Below are positions 44,867 through 53,746 of a stretch of DNA of 64,000 nt, in pieces; the stretch's first letter is position 1, and every line of letters begins with the position of its first letter. Where the stretch lies: positions 2,060,501 through 2,124,500 of the forward strand of contig NC_011060.1 in NCBI RefSeq assembly GCF_000020645.1, in the 5' to 3' direction. This DNA comes from Pelodictyon phaeoclathratiforme BU-1 (GTDB lineage Bacteria > Bacteroidota > Chlorobiia > Chlorobiales > Chlorobiaceae). The translations under genes were made by a program, and so were the position numbers. The notes below the pieces were generated by a model. The model saw nothing but the letters and a program-made list of their open reading frames with translations, made no database searches and was not told where the DNA came from.

Positions 44867-45944
44867 TAAGCGTTCAACAACAAATTATTCCGTAATATAA
44901 GGGCAAGAAGGTAAACACAAACACCTGCCCTTGTAAATCATGAAGTTAAGTTACTTTGAATTATCTGCCATCGATCGTGCAAAGCTACAACAAATTGTGG
45001 CAAAAGGAAGAGATTGGCAAGCACGTCATCGGGCTCAAACACTGTTATATTTCAAGGACGGGTTGAGTGCAAAGGCCATCGTGGCATTGCAAGACCTGAA
45101 TATCGATACGGTTTATGACCGACGTAAGAACTGGTTATCAAAGGGGTTTGCCGCTTTATATGACAGGCATCGAAGCGGCGCACCTCCGAAACTAAACGCC
45201 ATTCACCTTGAACAGATCACGATTTGGGCGGAAAAGGAAGCACTGACAGCTCCAGCGATAGTGGCTCGGTTAAAGGAAGAGTGCAATGTAAACGTGAGCG
45301 TTGGTACCGTAACTAATGCGTTGATAGCACTTGGTTTTGTCTGGAAACGTACACGCCTGTGGTTAAAAAAAAACGAGATGAAGTCCGGTTTCGACAAGCA
45401 CAGTTAGAAATAGAATTGATGAAAGATGAAGTCGAACGCGATGAGAGGATCTTAGCCTTTGTAGATGAGACTGGTTTCGCACTGGCCCAGCCAAACCGCA
45501 GCGCCTGGACTCCGATAGGCAAATGTCACAAGATTGACGCCAACCGGGGAAAACGCCTGAATGTCATCGGAGCCATGCTCTCAACGGGTGATTTGTTCTC
45601 AGTTGCGCTGTGGCAAACAACAGATTCACTTATATTTACCGGCTTTCTTGGTCTGCTGATGAACTACGTGGGTAAACCTTTAACGGTCATTCTGGACAAT
45701 GCGTCATTCCATAAAGCGAAAGCGGTTCAACCGATGTTAAAGGTGCTGGCTCAAAAGGGGCTGACTCTTTATTTCTTGCCATTTTACAGTCCAGAACTCA
45801 ATCGAATTGAAAAGTATTTGCACAAGGTGAAGTATGAATTGATGGAATTCAAGACGCGAAATGAAAAAACCCTTGAAGAAGATGTTCGAAAAATCTTAGC
45901 TGGTTTTGGTACTGATTACGTAATGACTTTTTGATGAGCGCTTA
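44867..45944 (+). mobile_element. IS630-family insertion sequence, copy 1
   Basis: The ends are TA-AGCGTTCA at the left and TGAGCGCT-TA at the right, inverted repeats of each other with one mismatch, each abutting a TA dinucleotide as expected for Tc1/mariner-like IS630 transposition. Length is 1,078 bp including both TAs, identical to copy 2 at 48230-49307 in reverse orientation. Confidence 0.88.
44940..45934 (+). CDS. IS630 transposase, two frames joined by -1 frameshift (copy 1)
   Basis: Frame A (44940-45407) encodes the helix-turn-helix part (KLNAIHLEQITIWAEKEALTAP). Frame B (45359-45934) encodes the DDE catalytic domain with FVDETGFA, ILDNASFHKA and ELNRIEKY. The frames overlap at a nine-adenine run (45365-45373), a typical -1 slippery site. 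Because copy 2 has the same arrangement, the shift is probably programmed rather than a mutation. Copy 1 carries two unusual residues next to the catalytic Glu (LPFYSPEL and KYLHKV, where copy 2 has LPPYSPEL and KYWHKV), so it may be inactive. Confidence 0.88.
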
Positions 45945-46038
45945 TTACTTTGTTCTTCTATCATCAATTATTATTTTAAATCACTATAGGACTTATTCCT
46001 CGAAGCTCTGCTTAGTGATAGAATTCTTAAACATAAAC

Positions 46039-46902
46039 TTATACCCCGTAGCTCTGCTGCGGGGTAGTTGATTTAAAAATTACTAAAATCAAAATAATAC
46101 CATAAATTATCTGTCTAAGATTTGCTGCAATATTATTTGGCAACCCAACAAAACGAAGTGCTTCAGGCAATAATACCAAAAATGCAGCAGCAAATATAAT
46201 CCCCCAAAGGTTACGCATCCCTCCAATAATGACAATTGATAAAATAAATATGGACTCATTAACTGTAAAGCTTGACGGATCAACAAACGATGTGTAATGT
46301 GCGTACAATGCGCCAGGAATAGCTGCAATCATTGAACTTATAGTGAACGCAATTACTTTAGATAAATAGACATTCTTTCCTACTGATTGAGTATATATTT
46401 CATCTTCGCTCAATGCTTTTAATACTCTACCAAAACTTGACTTAACAATTAACTTGATAAAAATGAAGATAACTACTGAAAAAATAATACTTAAAATTAA
46501 AAATGATAATTTATTACTAAAATCAATTTGAAAAACAGAAATTGAGGGGATGCCCATTATGCCCATTGGGCCATTTGTTAAACTCATCCAATTATTTAAA
46601 ATTGTGAAAATGACAATTTGTATCCCTAATGTACAAATAATAAAATAATCGTCAATAGTTCTTAGTGCAATTATTGAAACTAGCATTGCTATTATCCCAC
46701 AAATAAGGATCCCAAAAAAAAGAGTGTAAATGAATGGCATCTGATAATTGATTGATAATAATGCAGTTGTATAAGCCCCAATGCCATAAAATCCTGCATG
46801 AGCCAAAGAAATCATACCAGCAAAGCCAGCTGTAAGACTTAAGCTTTGAGATAGCATAACGTAAATAGAAACAATAATTAGAAGGTGTAAAATATATTCC
46901 AT
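46039..46902 (-). CDS. livM: Branched-chain-amino-acid-type ABC permease LivM
   Basis: 287 aa, about nine hydrophobic helices. LivM signatures: LTAGFAGMISLAHAGFYGIGAYTTALL near residue 24, FGRVLKALSEDEIYTQSVGKN (the EAA-like coupling region) and FILSIVIIGGMRNLWGIIFAA. The C-terminal ten residues come from a palindromic repeat, so the native tail may have been lost. Its ATG overlaps the livH stop (TAATG). AT-rich codon use matches the liv genes at 53.7-56.2 kb, and it is the ninth and last gene of that operon. In this family the substrate ranges from branched amino acids to urea and short amides. Confidence 0.87.
   Translation of the reverse strand: MEYILHLLIIVSIYVMLSQSLSLTAGFAGMISLAHAGFYGIGAYTTALLSINYQMPFIYTLFFGILICGIIAMLVSIIALRTIDDYFIICTLGIQIVIFTILNNWMSLTNGPMGIMGIPSISVFQIDFSNKLSFLILSIIFSVVIFIFIKLIVKSSFGRVLKALSEDEIYTQSVGKNVYLSKVIAFTISSMIAAIPGALYAHYTSFVDPSSFTVNESIFILSIVIIGGMRNLWGIIFAAAFLVLLPEALRFVGLPNNIAANLRQIIYGIILILVIFKSTTPQQSYGV
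46042..46065. repeat. Palindromic element overlapping the livM 3' end
   Basis: TACCCCGTAGC-TC-TGCTGCGGGGTA forms a strong hairpin. It contributes the last codons of livM (TPQQSYGV and part of the stop context). A similar but degraded piece (TCGAAGCTCTGCTTAGTG) lies 50 bp away at about 45996. This looks like a dispersed REP-like unit that has replaced the native gene end. Confidence 0.6.
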
Positions 46903-47786
46903 TATATCTCTGTTTTTTTGAGGCGTTTACCACTAAAACCAAGAGGTTTCCAAATTAAAAATAATATTAAAATAGAATAGGTGATTGCATCTATCCATTT
47001 GCCATCGAGAAAAAATGCAGTTAGATGCTGTATAGTGGCCAATAATAAGGCACCACCGATTAGCCCCCAATTACTGCCAATGCCGCTAATAATCATTACA
47101 ACAACACCATAAAGCAACAAACTAAATCCCATTGTTGGTGTCAAACCAGTATCCGCAGCAACCAAAACTCCAATAATTGAAGCTATACCACTCCCTATCG
47201 CAAAAGACCATAAAATTATTCTATTGGAATTAATACCCATGATATTAGCCAATTCAGTATTTGTCGAGATTGCTCTAATATTTCGTCCTATTTTATGGAA
47301 TTGGAGGAATAACATTTTAATAAGAAATATGATACAACTTAACCCTATGGTTACAATTTGTATATTAGTTATGTGAGCCCCGAATATTTCTGTTCCTGTT
47401 TCTATTTCATTTTTGACTATGCTCTTAACACCGTCACTCCAAATTAATGATATGACATTTTGTAATACTATATAAATCCCAAGCGAAACTATAAGTAATG
47501 AAAGTGATGAGACTTTTCTTCTCTTTAACGGTCTGTAAATTAATAATTCTATTAACAATGACACAAAAATTGATAAAAATACTGTAAAAGGAATTGCAAT
47601 AAATAAAGGCAAATTAAGCTGTAGATAAAAAAAGTAACTAAAATATGCTCCTAAACTTATAATAGCTCCATGTGCAAAATGGAAAAACTTAACTGAATTA
47701 TATATTATTGAAAACGAAGTCGATATAAGCAAATATATAGAAAATGAAACTAAAATATTAAAACATATTTGTGCTAGCATATTCAT
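46902..47786 (-). CDS. livH: Branched-chain-amino-acid-type ABC permease LivH
   Basis: 294 aa with eight to nine hydrophobic helices. LivH signatures: FHFAHGAIISLGAYFSYFFY near residue 36, IGRNIRAISTNTELANIMGIN (coupling loop) and LLYGVVVMIISGIGSNWGLIGGALLLATIQHL. The start codon overlaps the stop of the broken dipeptidase (TTATGA), showing that the two genes were translationally coupled before insertion. It forms the membrane channel with LivM. It is now cut off from its upstream operon promoter by two nested insertions. Confidence 0.9.
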   Translation of the reverse strand: MNMLAQICFNILVSFSIYLLISTSFSIIYNSVKFFHFAHGAIISLGAYFSYFFYLQLNLPLFIAIPFTVFLSIFVSLLIELLIYRPLKRRKVSSLSLLIVSLGIYIVLQNVISLIWSDGVKSIVKNEIETGTEIFGAHITNIQIVTIGLSCIIFLIKMLFLQFHKIGRNIRAISTNTELANIMGINSNRIILWSFAIGSGIASIIGVLVAADTGLTPTMGFSLLLYGVVVMIISGIGSNWGLIGGALLLATIQHLTAFFLDGKWIDAITYSILILFLIWKPLGFSGKRLKKTEI

Positions 47787-48229
47787 AAGATTAATTTCGA
47801 ATAAAATACTTTCTTGTTATCTGAAAGAATTGCCCACATCTGATCACCCCATGAATAATGCCACCATTTCAAATGGATAATTTACTATCCCTTCTTCTTT
47901 CATTGAATGATATAATAATCTTCTGTTTTTTAAAGCTTCTTCTTCAGATATTGTCAGTTGTTCTTTTAAGCTTTTATGCTTTTAAGTTCTAAATAGTCTG
48001 TATGTACAAAATTGGTAATTTCATCAAATATAGTACCCATAAATAATAGCTCCTTTGTGGGATATTCGCGGAATTTAATGGGTTGAAGTGAAACATTAAT
48101 ACGTCGTCAGACGATAAGAAGGTTCCGTTTTCTAAGGTAAACGAATATTTTGGTTTGGTAGTTTTCAAAGCTTTCTTAGCAGATCGCCGAGGCATTTCTA
48201 AGGTAGATTTAGCTGTATAGGCCTATTCC

Positions 48230-49307
48230 TAAGCGCTCATCAAAAAGTCATTACGTAATCAGTACCAAAACCAGCTAAGATTTTTCGAACATCTTCTTCA
48301 AGGGTTTTTTCATTTCGCGTCTTGAATTCCATCAATTCATACTTCACCTTGTGCCAATACTTTTCAATTCGATTGAGTTCTGGACTGTAAGGTGGCAAGA
48401 AATAAAGAGTCAGCCCCTTTTGAGCCAGCACCTTTAACATCGGTTGAACCGCTTTCGCTTTATGGAATGACGCATTGTCCAGAATGACCGTTAAAGGTTT
48501 ACCCACGTAGTTCATCAGCAGACCAAGAAAGCCGGTAAATATAAGTGAATCTGTTGTTTGCCACAGCGCAACTGAGAACAAATCACCCGTTGAGAGCATG
48601 GCTCCGATGACATTCAGGCGTTTTCCCCGGTTGGCGTCAATCTTGTGACATTTGCCTATCGGAGTCCAGGCGCTGCGGTTTGGCTGGGCCAGTGCGAAAC
48701 CAGTCTCATCTACAAAGGCTAAGATCCTCTCATCGCGTTCGACTTCATCTTTCATCAATTCTATTTCTAACTGTGCTTGTCGAAACCGGACTTCATCTCG
48801 TTTTTTTTTAACCACAGGCGTGTACGTTTCCAGACAAAACCAAGTGCTTTCAACGCATTAGTTGCGGTACCAACGCTCACGTTTACATTGCACTCTTCCT
48901 TTAACCGAGCCACTATCGCTGGAGCTGTCAGTGCTTCCTTTTCCGCCCAAATCGTGATCTGTTCAAGGTGAATGGCGTTTAGTTTCGGAGGTGCGCCGCT
49001 TCGATGCCTGTCATATAAAGCAGCAAACCCCTTTGATAACCAGTTCTTACGTCGGTCATAAACCGTATCGATATTCAGGTCTTGCAATGCCACGATGGTC
49101 TTTGCACTCAACCCGTCGTTGAAATATAACAGTGTTTGAGCCCGATGACGTGCTTGCCAATCTCTTCCTTTTGCCACAATTTGTTGTAGCTTTGCACGAT
49201 CGATGGCAGATAATTCAAAGTAACTTAACTTCATGATTTACAAGGGCAGGTGTTTGTGTTTACCTTCTTGCCCTTATATTACGGAATAATTTATTGTTGA
49301 GCGCTTA
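48230..49307 (-). mobile_element. IS630-family insertion sequence, copy 2
   Basis: TA-AGCGCTCA at 48230 and TGAGCGCT-TA at 49307 are perfect inverted repeats abutting TA. The 1,078-bp length equals copy 1. It is inserted inside the ISL3-like element, so it arrived later. Confidence 0.9.
48240..49234 (-). CDS. IS630 transposase, two frames joined by -1 frameshift (copy 2)
   Basis: Frame A is 49234-48767 and frame B is 48815-48240, overlapping at the same nine-adenine run as copy 1. The catalytic signature is complete (FVDETGFA, ILDNASFHKA, LPPYSPELNRIEKYWHKVK), so this copy looks potentially active. It differs from copy 1 at only a handful of residues (for example FNDGLSAKTI and TATNALKALG). 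Confidence 0.88.
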
Positions 49308-50006
49308 ATGCCTTGGCTGTGTTGTGCTTGCATAGTTGAAGATGTTGTCTCTATGGGTTATCGGCATGGTCATCACCTTTATCATAGGTGTATGTTCTGA
49401 CTCATTCTATGAATTGAGATTACGCTAAGCTAAGCCATTATTACTCTGTTTCCATTAAATGCCGCGAAGAGCCCCTTTGTGTCTTTAAATCTTAGTGTAA
49501 CATCCATCGCTGCACCAGTTGTGTGAGGGGGAGGTGCATTCCTGTCAAACTCATCTTCTGATATTGGAGGTTTAGCTGAATAAAAGTTTAATTCCATAGT
49601 AATGTCACCCTGAGTGTAATGGGGATGAATTTTTTTTAAATACGCTGGTAGCCAAACATTATAAAGAAATTGTTGGACTTTAATAGGTCTATAGAAATCA
49701 AATAAATAGAGTTCAATTCCATTTTTATTTAGTTTCTTATTTATTTTGATAAGTTTAAGAACAACAATTTTTCTGAGTAATAGTTTTTCCGTTGAACCTT
49801 TGATTGAAGTATAATATGGAGGGTTATTTGTTATGAAGTAATGATTATTACCAGATAACCCCATCGCTCTAACATCAACATAATCTTCATTTGAAAGTTT
49901 ATGATAAAAATTAATAGGCACAGTTCTTAAGTCAACAATTTTTGTTCGTTGCATTTCCAAAATAGGAATTTTTTTTCTCTTAGGTTAATTATCATAGTTT
50001 AAATAT

Positions 50007-51584
50007 TTATTGCCATGCTGTGTACATTCTGTATATTGGATGTGTCCATTGGGGCTTGGTTTGAATCACTATACTTTCAAGTCCATTAGCCAAAATTTGT
50101 GCTTCTTTTGAGTTAATATAAGAACTGTTTTCAGCAATAAAATCATATTCAATAGCCCAATCTTTACTTGTTTCAATTAATGGCGTTACTCCATTTATTT
50201 GCGTATGTTTAGAATAAACAAAATGAGAAACATCTATTGTGTCAATCAAATCTGAATTATCAAATAAAAACTTAACCGTGTCTATCGCATCTAGTTCATT
50301 TGTACCGGGGAACCCAAACATTGTAAACAAATGCACTTTAATTCCATACTTTTTAAATTTTTTTAAAAATTCAACTATCTGATTAGCATTATCATTTTTA
50401 TTTAAATTGTTTCTATTTTTATTTGAAATCAACTCCATCCCAATAAACACTTTTTTTAATCCAGAATTTGAAAGTAATAACAATAAAGAATCATTAAGCC
50501 AAATACTCTCAAACCGAATGTAGCCCTCAAAATTTATATTAATGTTTGACTCCGCAACAAGTTTAGCAATTTCTTTAATGGTTTTTGGGTGCATAGTTTC
50601 TTCAACGAAACTAAAATTATGAATATTATATTTTTGAATAGATTCATTAATACTATTAAATACATGTGTTGGATTATCTAAACCAACAAATCCATCATTG
50701 CCCCAAGCATAGGGGATAGAACAAAAGTTACATTTCCCATAATAACATCCTCTTGCACCAATTATTGGCAAATAATTAATACCCCAATATTCGCCAATTG
50801 GATAACCTTCAAAATTTGGCATTGAAAATTGTGATTTTTCAATATGTTTATATCCGTTATAAATAATTTTACCATTCTTTCGCCATAATAGATTAGGGAT
50901 GTTGTCGAATTTTCCATTGTTTTGTAGAGAGTCAAATATTAATTTTAATGATTCTTCTCCTTGATTTAAAACAATACAATCGACAACATCATAAATCCAA
51001 TCTAAAAATAATTCCTCTTTTAATCTTGTTATTGTATTGCCCCCCAAAACTATTATTCCTTTATAACCGCTCTTTCTAATTATTCGTGATATTTCGAAGG
51101 CAGATAGTAATTGACTTGGTACAGTAACAGAAATCCCAATAATAGAATAACTATGGTTACTAATCTTTGAAATGATATTGTCTTCGTAAAATTTAGTAAA
51201 TGGTGATTCGATTTTGGAAAAATATTCAATATCTTTTGATGAACTTAGGTCACACCCATCGTAAACAAAACCACTTTTTATTCTCCATTGTCCTTTATAT
51301 TTTTCTGCAATTTTTTGTAGTTTATCAGAAAAACTAAAGTAGAATTTGTATGCGTTTTCCGAATCAAAATCTGTCATTAATGATAATAACTTTTGTTCCG
51401 AAAGGGTTACACCAAAAAAACGTGAAGACTCAATATTTAAATCTTGAATGTCACAGCTAATATTATATTTACTAAGATAACCTTTGATTATGGGCAAACC
51501 AATATGAGGAGCACCATAATTTAATGACCAACCTGGAGGGAAAAACAACAATACTGAAGGCTTATCTTTAAATCTGCTTTGCAC
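50007..51584 (-). CDS. B12-binding-type radical SAM enzyme with CX4CX2C cluster motif
   Basis: 525 aa. The N-terminal 220 residues follow the cobalamin-binding radical SAM layout (SVLLFFPPGW...GAPHIGLPIIKGYL, IIGISVTVPSQLLSAFEISRII, IIVLGGNT, DCIVLNQGEESL). The cluster-binding cysteines are C280, C285 and C288 in RGCYYGKCNFCSIPYAWG: CX4CX2C, one residue longer than the canonical CX3CX2C. KVFIGMELISN and LFTMFGFPGTNELDAI are later barrel strands. This subfamily includes peptide- and lipid-modifying methyltransferases, but the substrate is not readable. It overlaps the 60-codon gene upstream by 17 bases and precedes the dipeptidase by 46 bp in the liv operon. Confidence 0.8.
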   Translation of the reverse strand: MQSRFKDKPSVLLFFPPGWSLNYGAPHIGLPIIKGYLSKYNISCDIQDLNIESSRFFGVTLSEQKLLSLMTDFDSENAYKFYFSFSDKLQKIAEKYKGQWRIKSGFVYDGCDLSSSKDIEYFSKIESPFTKFYEDNIISKISNHSYSIIGISVTVPSQLLSAFEISRIIRKSGYKGIIVLGGNTITRLKEELFLDWIYDVVDCIVLNQGEESLKLIFDSLQNNGKFDNIPNLLWRKNGKIIYNGYKHIEKSQFSMPNFEGYPIGEYWGINYLPIIGARGCYYGKCNFCSIPYAWGNDGFVGLDNPTHVFNSINESIQKYNIHNFSFVEETMHPKTIKEIAKLVAESNININFEGYIRFESIWLNDSLLLLLSNSGLKKVFIGMELISNKNRNNLNKNDNANQIVEFLKKFKKYGIKVHLFTMFGFPGTNELDAIDTVKFLFDNSDLIDTIDVSHFVYSKHTQINGVTPLIETSKDWAIEYDFIAENSSYINSKEAQILANGLESIVIQTKPQWTHPIYRMYTAWQ

Positions 51585-51750
51585 TTTCAGATATTTTTTT
51601 ATCGATTATGACCTGTTTAGAAAATATCTCTTCAATTTTCTTATAAACAGATTCCTTAAACGCATTGATGTCTTTGCCATTAAATTCAGTTTTGATAATT
51701 ATTTTTTTTATTTCTTCCATAAGGTTTTCCGCTTTATTTTTCTGTTTCAT
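51568..51750 (-). CDS. 60-residue charged helical peptide gene
   Basis: The product is Lys/Glu/Ile-rich (KKIIIKTEFNGKDINAF, then a helical KISESAKQI end), with no Cys or signal peptide. Its stop lies inside the start of the radical SAM gene and it starts 34 bp after the membrane-protein gene, so it is probably translated as part of the operon. Two readings are possible: a small partner or adaptor of the radical SAM enzyme, or a peptide substrate. Nothing in the sequence decides between them. Confidence 0.55.
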   Translation of the reverse strand: MKQKNKAENLMEEIKKIIIKTEFNGKDINAFKESVYKKIEEIFSKQVIIDKKISESAKQI

Positions 51751-51784
51751 TGATTAAATAATTGGATACAAATAATATTCCATT

Positions 51785-53746
51785 CTATTTAAAATCCTTG
51801 ATGGGTATTATTTTAAAATTCTTGATTTTAGGATAAGTACAATTTAATGGATCGTTACAACTACAATATTCATTTTCATTATTTTGAATGTTTTTTACAC
51901 ATTTTGTTAAGTTAGATTCATTGCTTTTATTAAGAAAGAAAATTTCATTTAATTGTTCTTTAGTTTTTTCCCAATTTTTATTTTGTGTTTTATCTCCGTC
52001 TTTTTTAAACAAGAACTCAACCTTTGCGGTATCTATATCTTCATCATAAATACTTTTAACGCAAAATAACCATTCCTCATCTTTAGTAGTAGTATTTTCT
52101 ATGCGAATAGCTAAATAATCAATCAATTTGTTTGTGGGTTTTTCACGAGTAGTAGTATTATCGTTTGTATCAGTTAACAACTTGTTTAACTCAATTTTGT
52201 TAAAATTACGAATCATACAAGAACCTGTCTTATGAATTACATCATTCAATAAATCTTTCAGCTTTATTTCTTTCCTGTTTGCAGCACTATTTTGAAATAG
52301 TAATTTGTCGCCGTACTTCTTAGGGTTACTTTGTAACGACTTTATTTGTTGCTCGTCGTAGAAGAATATATCATCAAGATTCTTACTTACATTTGTTGCG
52401 TTGATTGATTCTACCTCTCTTAGATAAGGAGTGTTTTTGAAAATTGTAAAATTTCCATTCCCACATTTTAAATTGTCATAAAATTCTTTGTTCAAATCCT
52501 TCATAACTGTTTCATCTATAACAGCAAAATACCTGTTTACATGATTATTTGCAATGTTGAAATTGATAAACTCCATCCATTCCTTATTGTTTGGCTCAAA
52601 ATATTTTTGAATAAACTGATAAGGAGATTTTAACTGCAAGGCATAAAATGAAATTTCATAACCATTAAAAATTTTAGGATTACTTAAAGTTGTTTCAACA
52701 AGATTTTTTGAAATAGTACCTAAATTGTTCCATGTAGTTAATATTGAATCTCCATCAGAAACTCTTCTACTTTGGTTACCAAGCATACTATTGTAACTAT
52801 TAATTAAAGAGATAAGTACTTTTTCTTCATCATGAGCAATCTTACTTGTCATACCTTCCGTTAAACTTGCAATTCCGGCAACAAACTTAAAAGCCTCGGA
52901 TGATATTCCTGTCCCTTTATTTTTTGTGTCGTTTAGAAATTTAGTAATCGAGTTCGAGGTATCAACATACTTTAGCGCAACTTTTGATTGTTCCAAAAGA
53001 TGATGCATTTCAGTATTTGCAATTTCGATACTTTCTTTTAATGATTTCATTTCATCTTTTCCTTCAACATATTGTTCTCTTAGTTGAAGTAATTCGTGTA
53101 TGACATTTGTCGCAATGTAGGCTATAATTGAAATGATAATTGCTTTAAGTAGTCCGCTTGACAATATATTAAAAGCATTAATATCAACTTGAGAGTTAAA
53201 ATCAATTTTAATATTCTCAGTCGTAAAAACAGTTGCAATACCGAATATCAAAGTCCATATCCAAATAGTGCGAAATGTCAATGGGATAATAGTATATAAA
53301 TATTTTATTAATGATTTGAGTGCATTTTTAAATTTGCTATTTTCAATACTTAATAAGTATTTTGAATATTCATCTACAGATTTATTTTTTAGTTTTCGGG
53401 TCAAAAACAAAAAAAACCAACAAATTAGAATAGGTATTAGATAAAGCCATACCGCAACTGAAAAAGGATGAAAAAAGATTTTGCTAAAATTTGTATTGAG
53501 AAAACTCTCCCCCCTACACAGCCAAAAGAAATTTAATGAAATTTGAGCAATCATTAAAACAACAAGGAAATAAATTGTATTTCTTGTTATTTCACGAATT
53601 GCTTTTTTTCCAAAATGTTTATATTCAGTTTCTATGCCAGATATTGAAAAAGGGTTTTCAATAAAATGAGATAGTATAATAACTATTTCATTTTTTTGAC
53701 TTTCCTCTTTTGTATTATTATATTTAATCGAATTAAAAATACTCAT
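51785..53746 (-). CDS. Four-helix membrane protein with coiled coil and large cytoplasmic domain
   Basis: 653 aa, family not recognised. Four hydrophobic segments lie at about 57-77, 95-115, 150-175 and 197-220. A coiled coil follows (ELLQLREQYVEGKDEMKSLKESIEIANTEMHHLLEQS split over about 225-262), then a roughly 380-residue soluble domain. The last 40 residues contain a Cys cluster (CVKN, EYCSCNDPLNC) that could bind metal. The layout (membrane anchor, coiled coil, soluble domain) recalls a sensor or transducer. It overlaps the livK stop by four bases (ATGA), so it is coupled to the binding-protein gene. AT content is very high. Confidence 0.75.
   Translation of the reverse strand: MSIFNSIKYNNTKEESQKNEIVIILSHFIENPFSISGIETEYKHFGKKAIREITRNTIYFLVVLMIAQISLNFFWLCRGESFLNTNFSKIFFHPFSVAVWLYLIPILICWFFLFLTRKLKNKSVDEYSKYLLSIENSKFKNALKSLIKYLYTIIPLTFRTIWIWTLIFGIATVFTTENIKIDFNSQVDINAFNILSSGLLKAIIISIIAYIATNVIHELLQLREQYVEGKDEMKSLKESIEIANTEMHHLLEQSKVALKYVDTSNSITKFLNDTKNKGTGISSEAFKFVAGIASLTEGMTSKIAHDEEKVLISLINSYNSMLGNQSRRVSDGDSILTTWNNLGTISKNLVETTLSNPKIFNGYEISFYALQLKSPYQFIQKYFEPNNKEWMEFINFNIANNHVNRYFAVIDETVMKDLNKEFYDNLKCGNGNFTIFKNTPYLREVESINATNVSKNLDDIFFYDEQQIKSLQSNPKKYGDKLLFQNSAANRKEIKLKDLLNDVIHKTGSCMIRNFNKIELNKLLTDTNDNTTTREKPTNKLIDYLAIRIENTTTKDEEWLFCVKSIYDEDIDTAKVEFLFKKDGDKTQNKNWEKTKEQLNEIFFLNKSNESNLTKCVKNIQNNENEYCSCNDPLNCTYPKIKNFKIIPIKDFK

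Larger units (their letters stand above)
48060..49473. mobile_element. ISL3-like non-autonomous element containing an IS630 copy
   Basis: The terminal inverted repeats are GGATATTCGCGG followed by AATTTAATGG at the left (48060-48081) and, on the other strand, GGCTCTTCGCGG followed by CATTTAATGG at the right (49452-49473), with three mismatches in 22 bp. CCTTTGTG is duplicated exactly on both sides (48052-48059 and 49474-49481). The GGCTCTTCG-type end and 8-bp duplication are ISL3 features. Without the inserted IS630 the element is only about 336 bp and encodes no recognisable transposase, so it is a MITE or deletion derivative. Confidence 0.78.
47783..49960 (-). pseudogene. VanX/DdpX-like D-Ala-D-Ala dipeptidase (M15D), split by nested insertions
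   Basis: The N-terminal part (49960-49474) contains DFYRP (substrate Arg, residues 88-92) and PHTTGAAMD (zinc His146 and Asp153). The C-terminal part (48059-47783) continues exactly where the 8-bp target duplication ends: ELLFMGTIFDE, HTDYLE, then RRLLYHSMKEEGIVNYPFE and WWHYSWGDQMWA, the catalytic Glu and third zinc His region. Removing the insertion restores KDTK-ELLFMG in frame. Two further single-base changes are needed: a missing T near 47970 and an extra A near 47867, which compensate each other. The intact protein would be about 252 aa. It would hydrolyse D-Ala-D-Ala. It is inactive here, and stops overlapping livH. Confidence 0.88.

Noticed and set aside
47989..48195. A 68-codon minus-strand frame in the left half of the ISL3-like element
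   Set aside because: It runs out through the terminal repeat into the dipeptidase sequence in the wrong frame and resembles no transposase.
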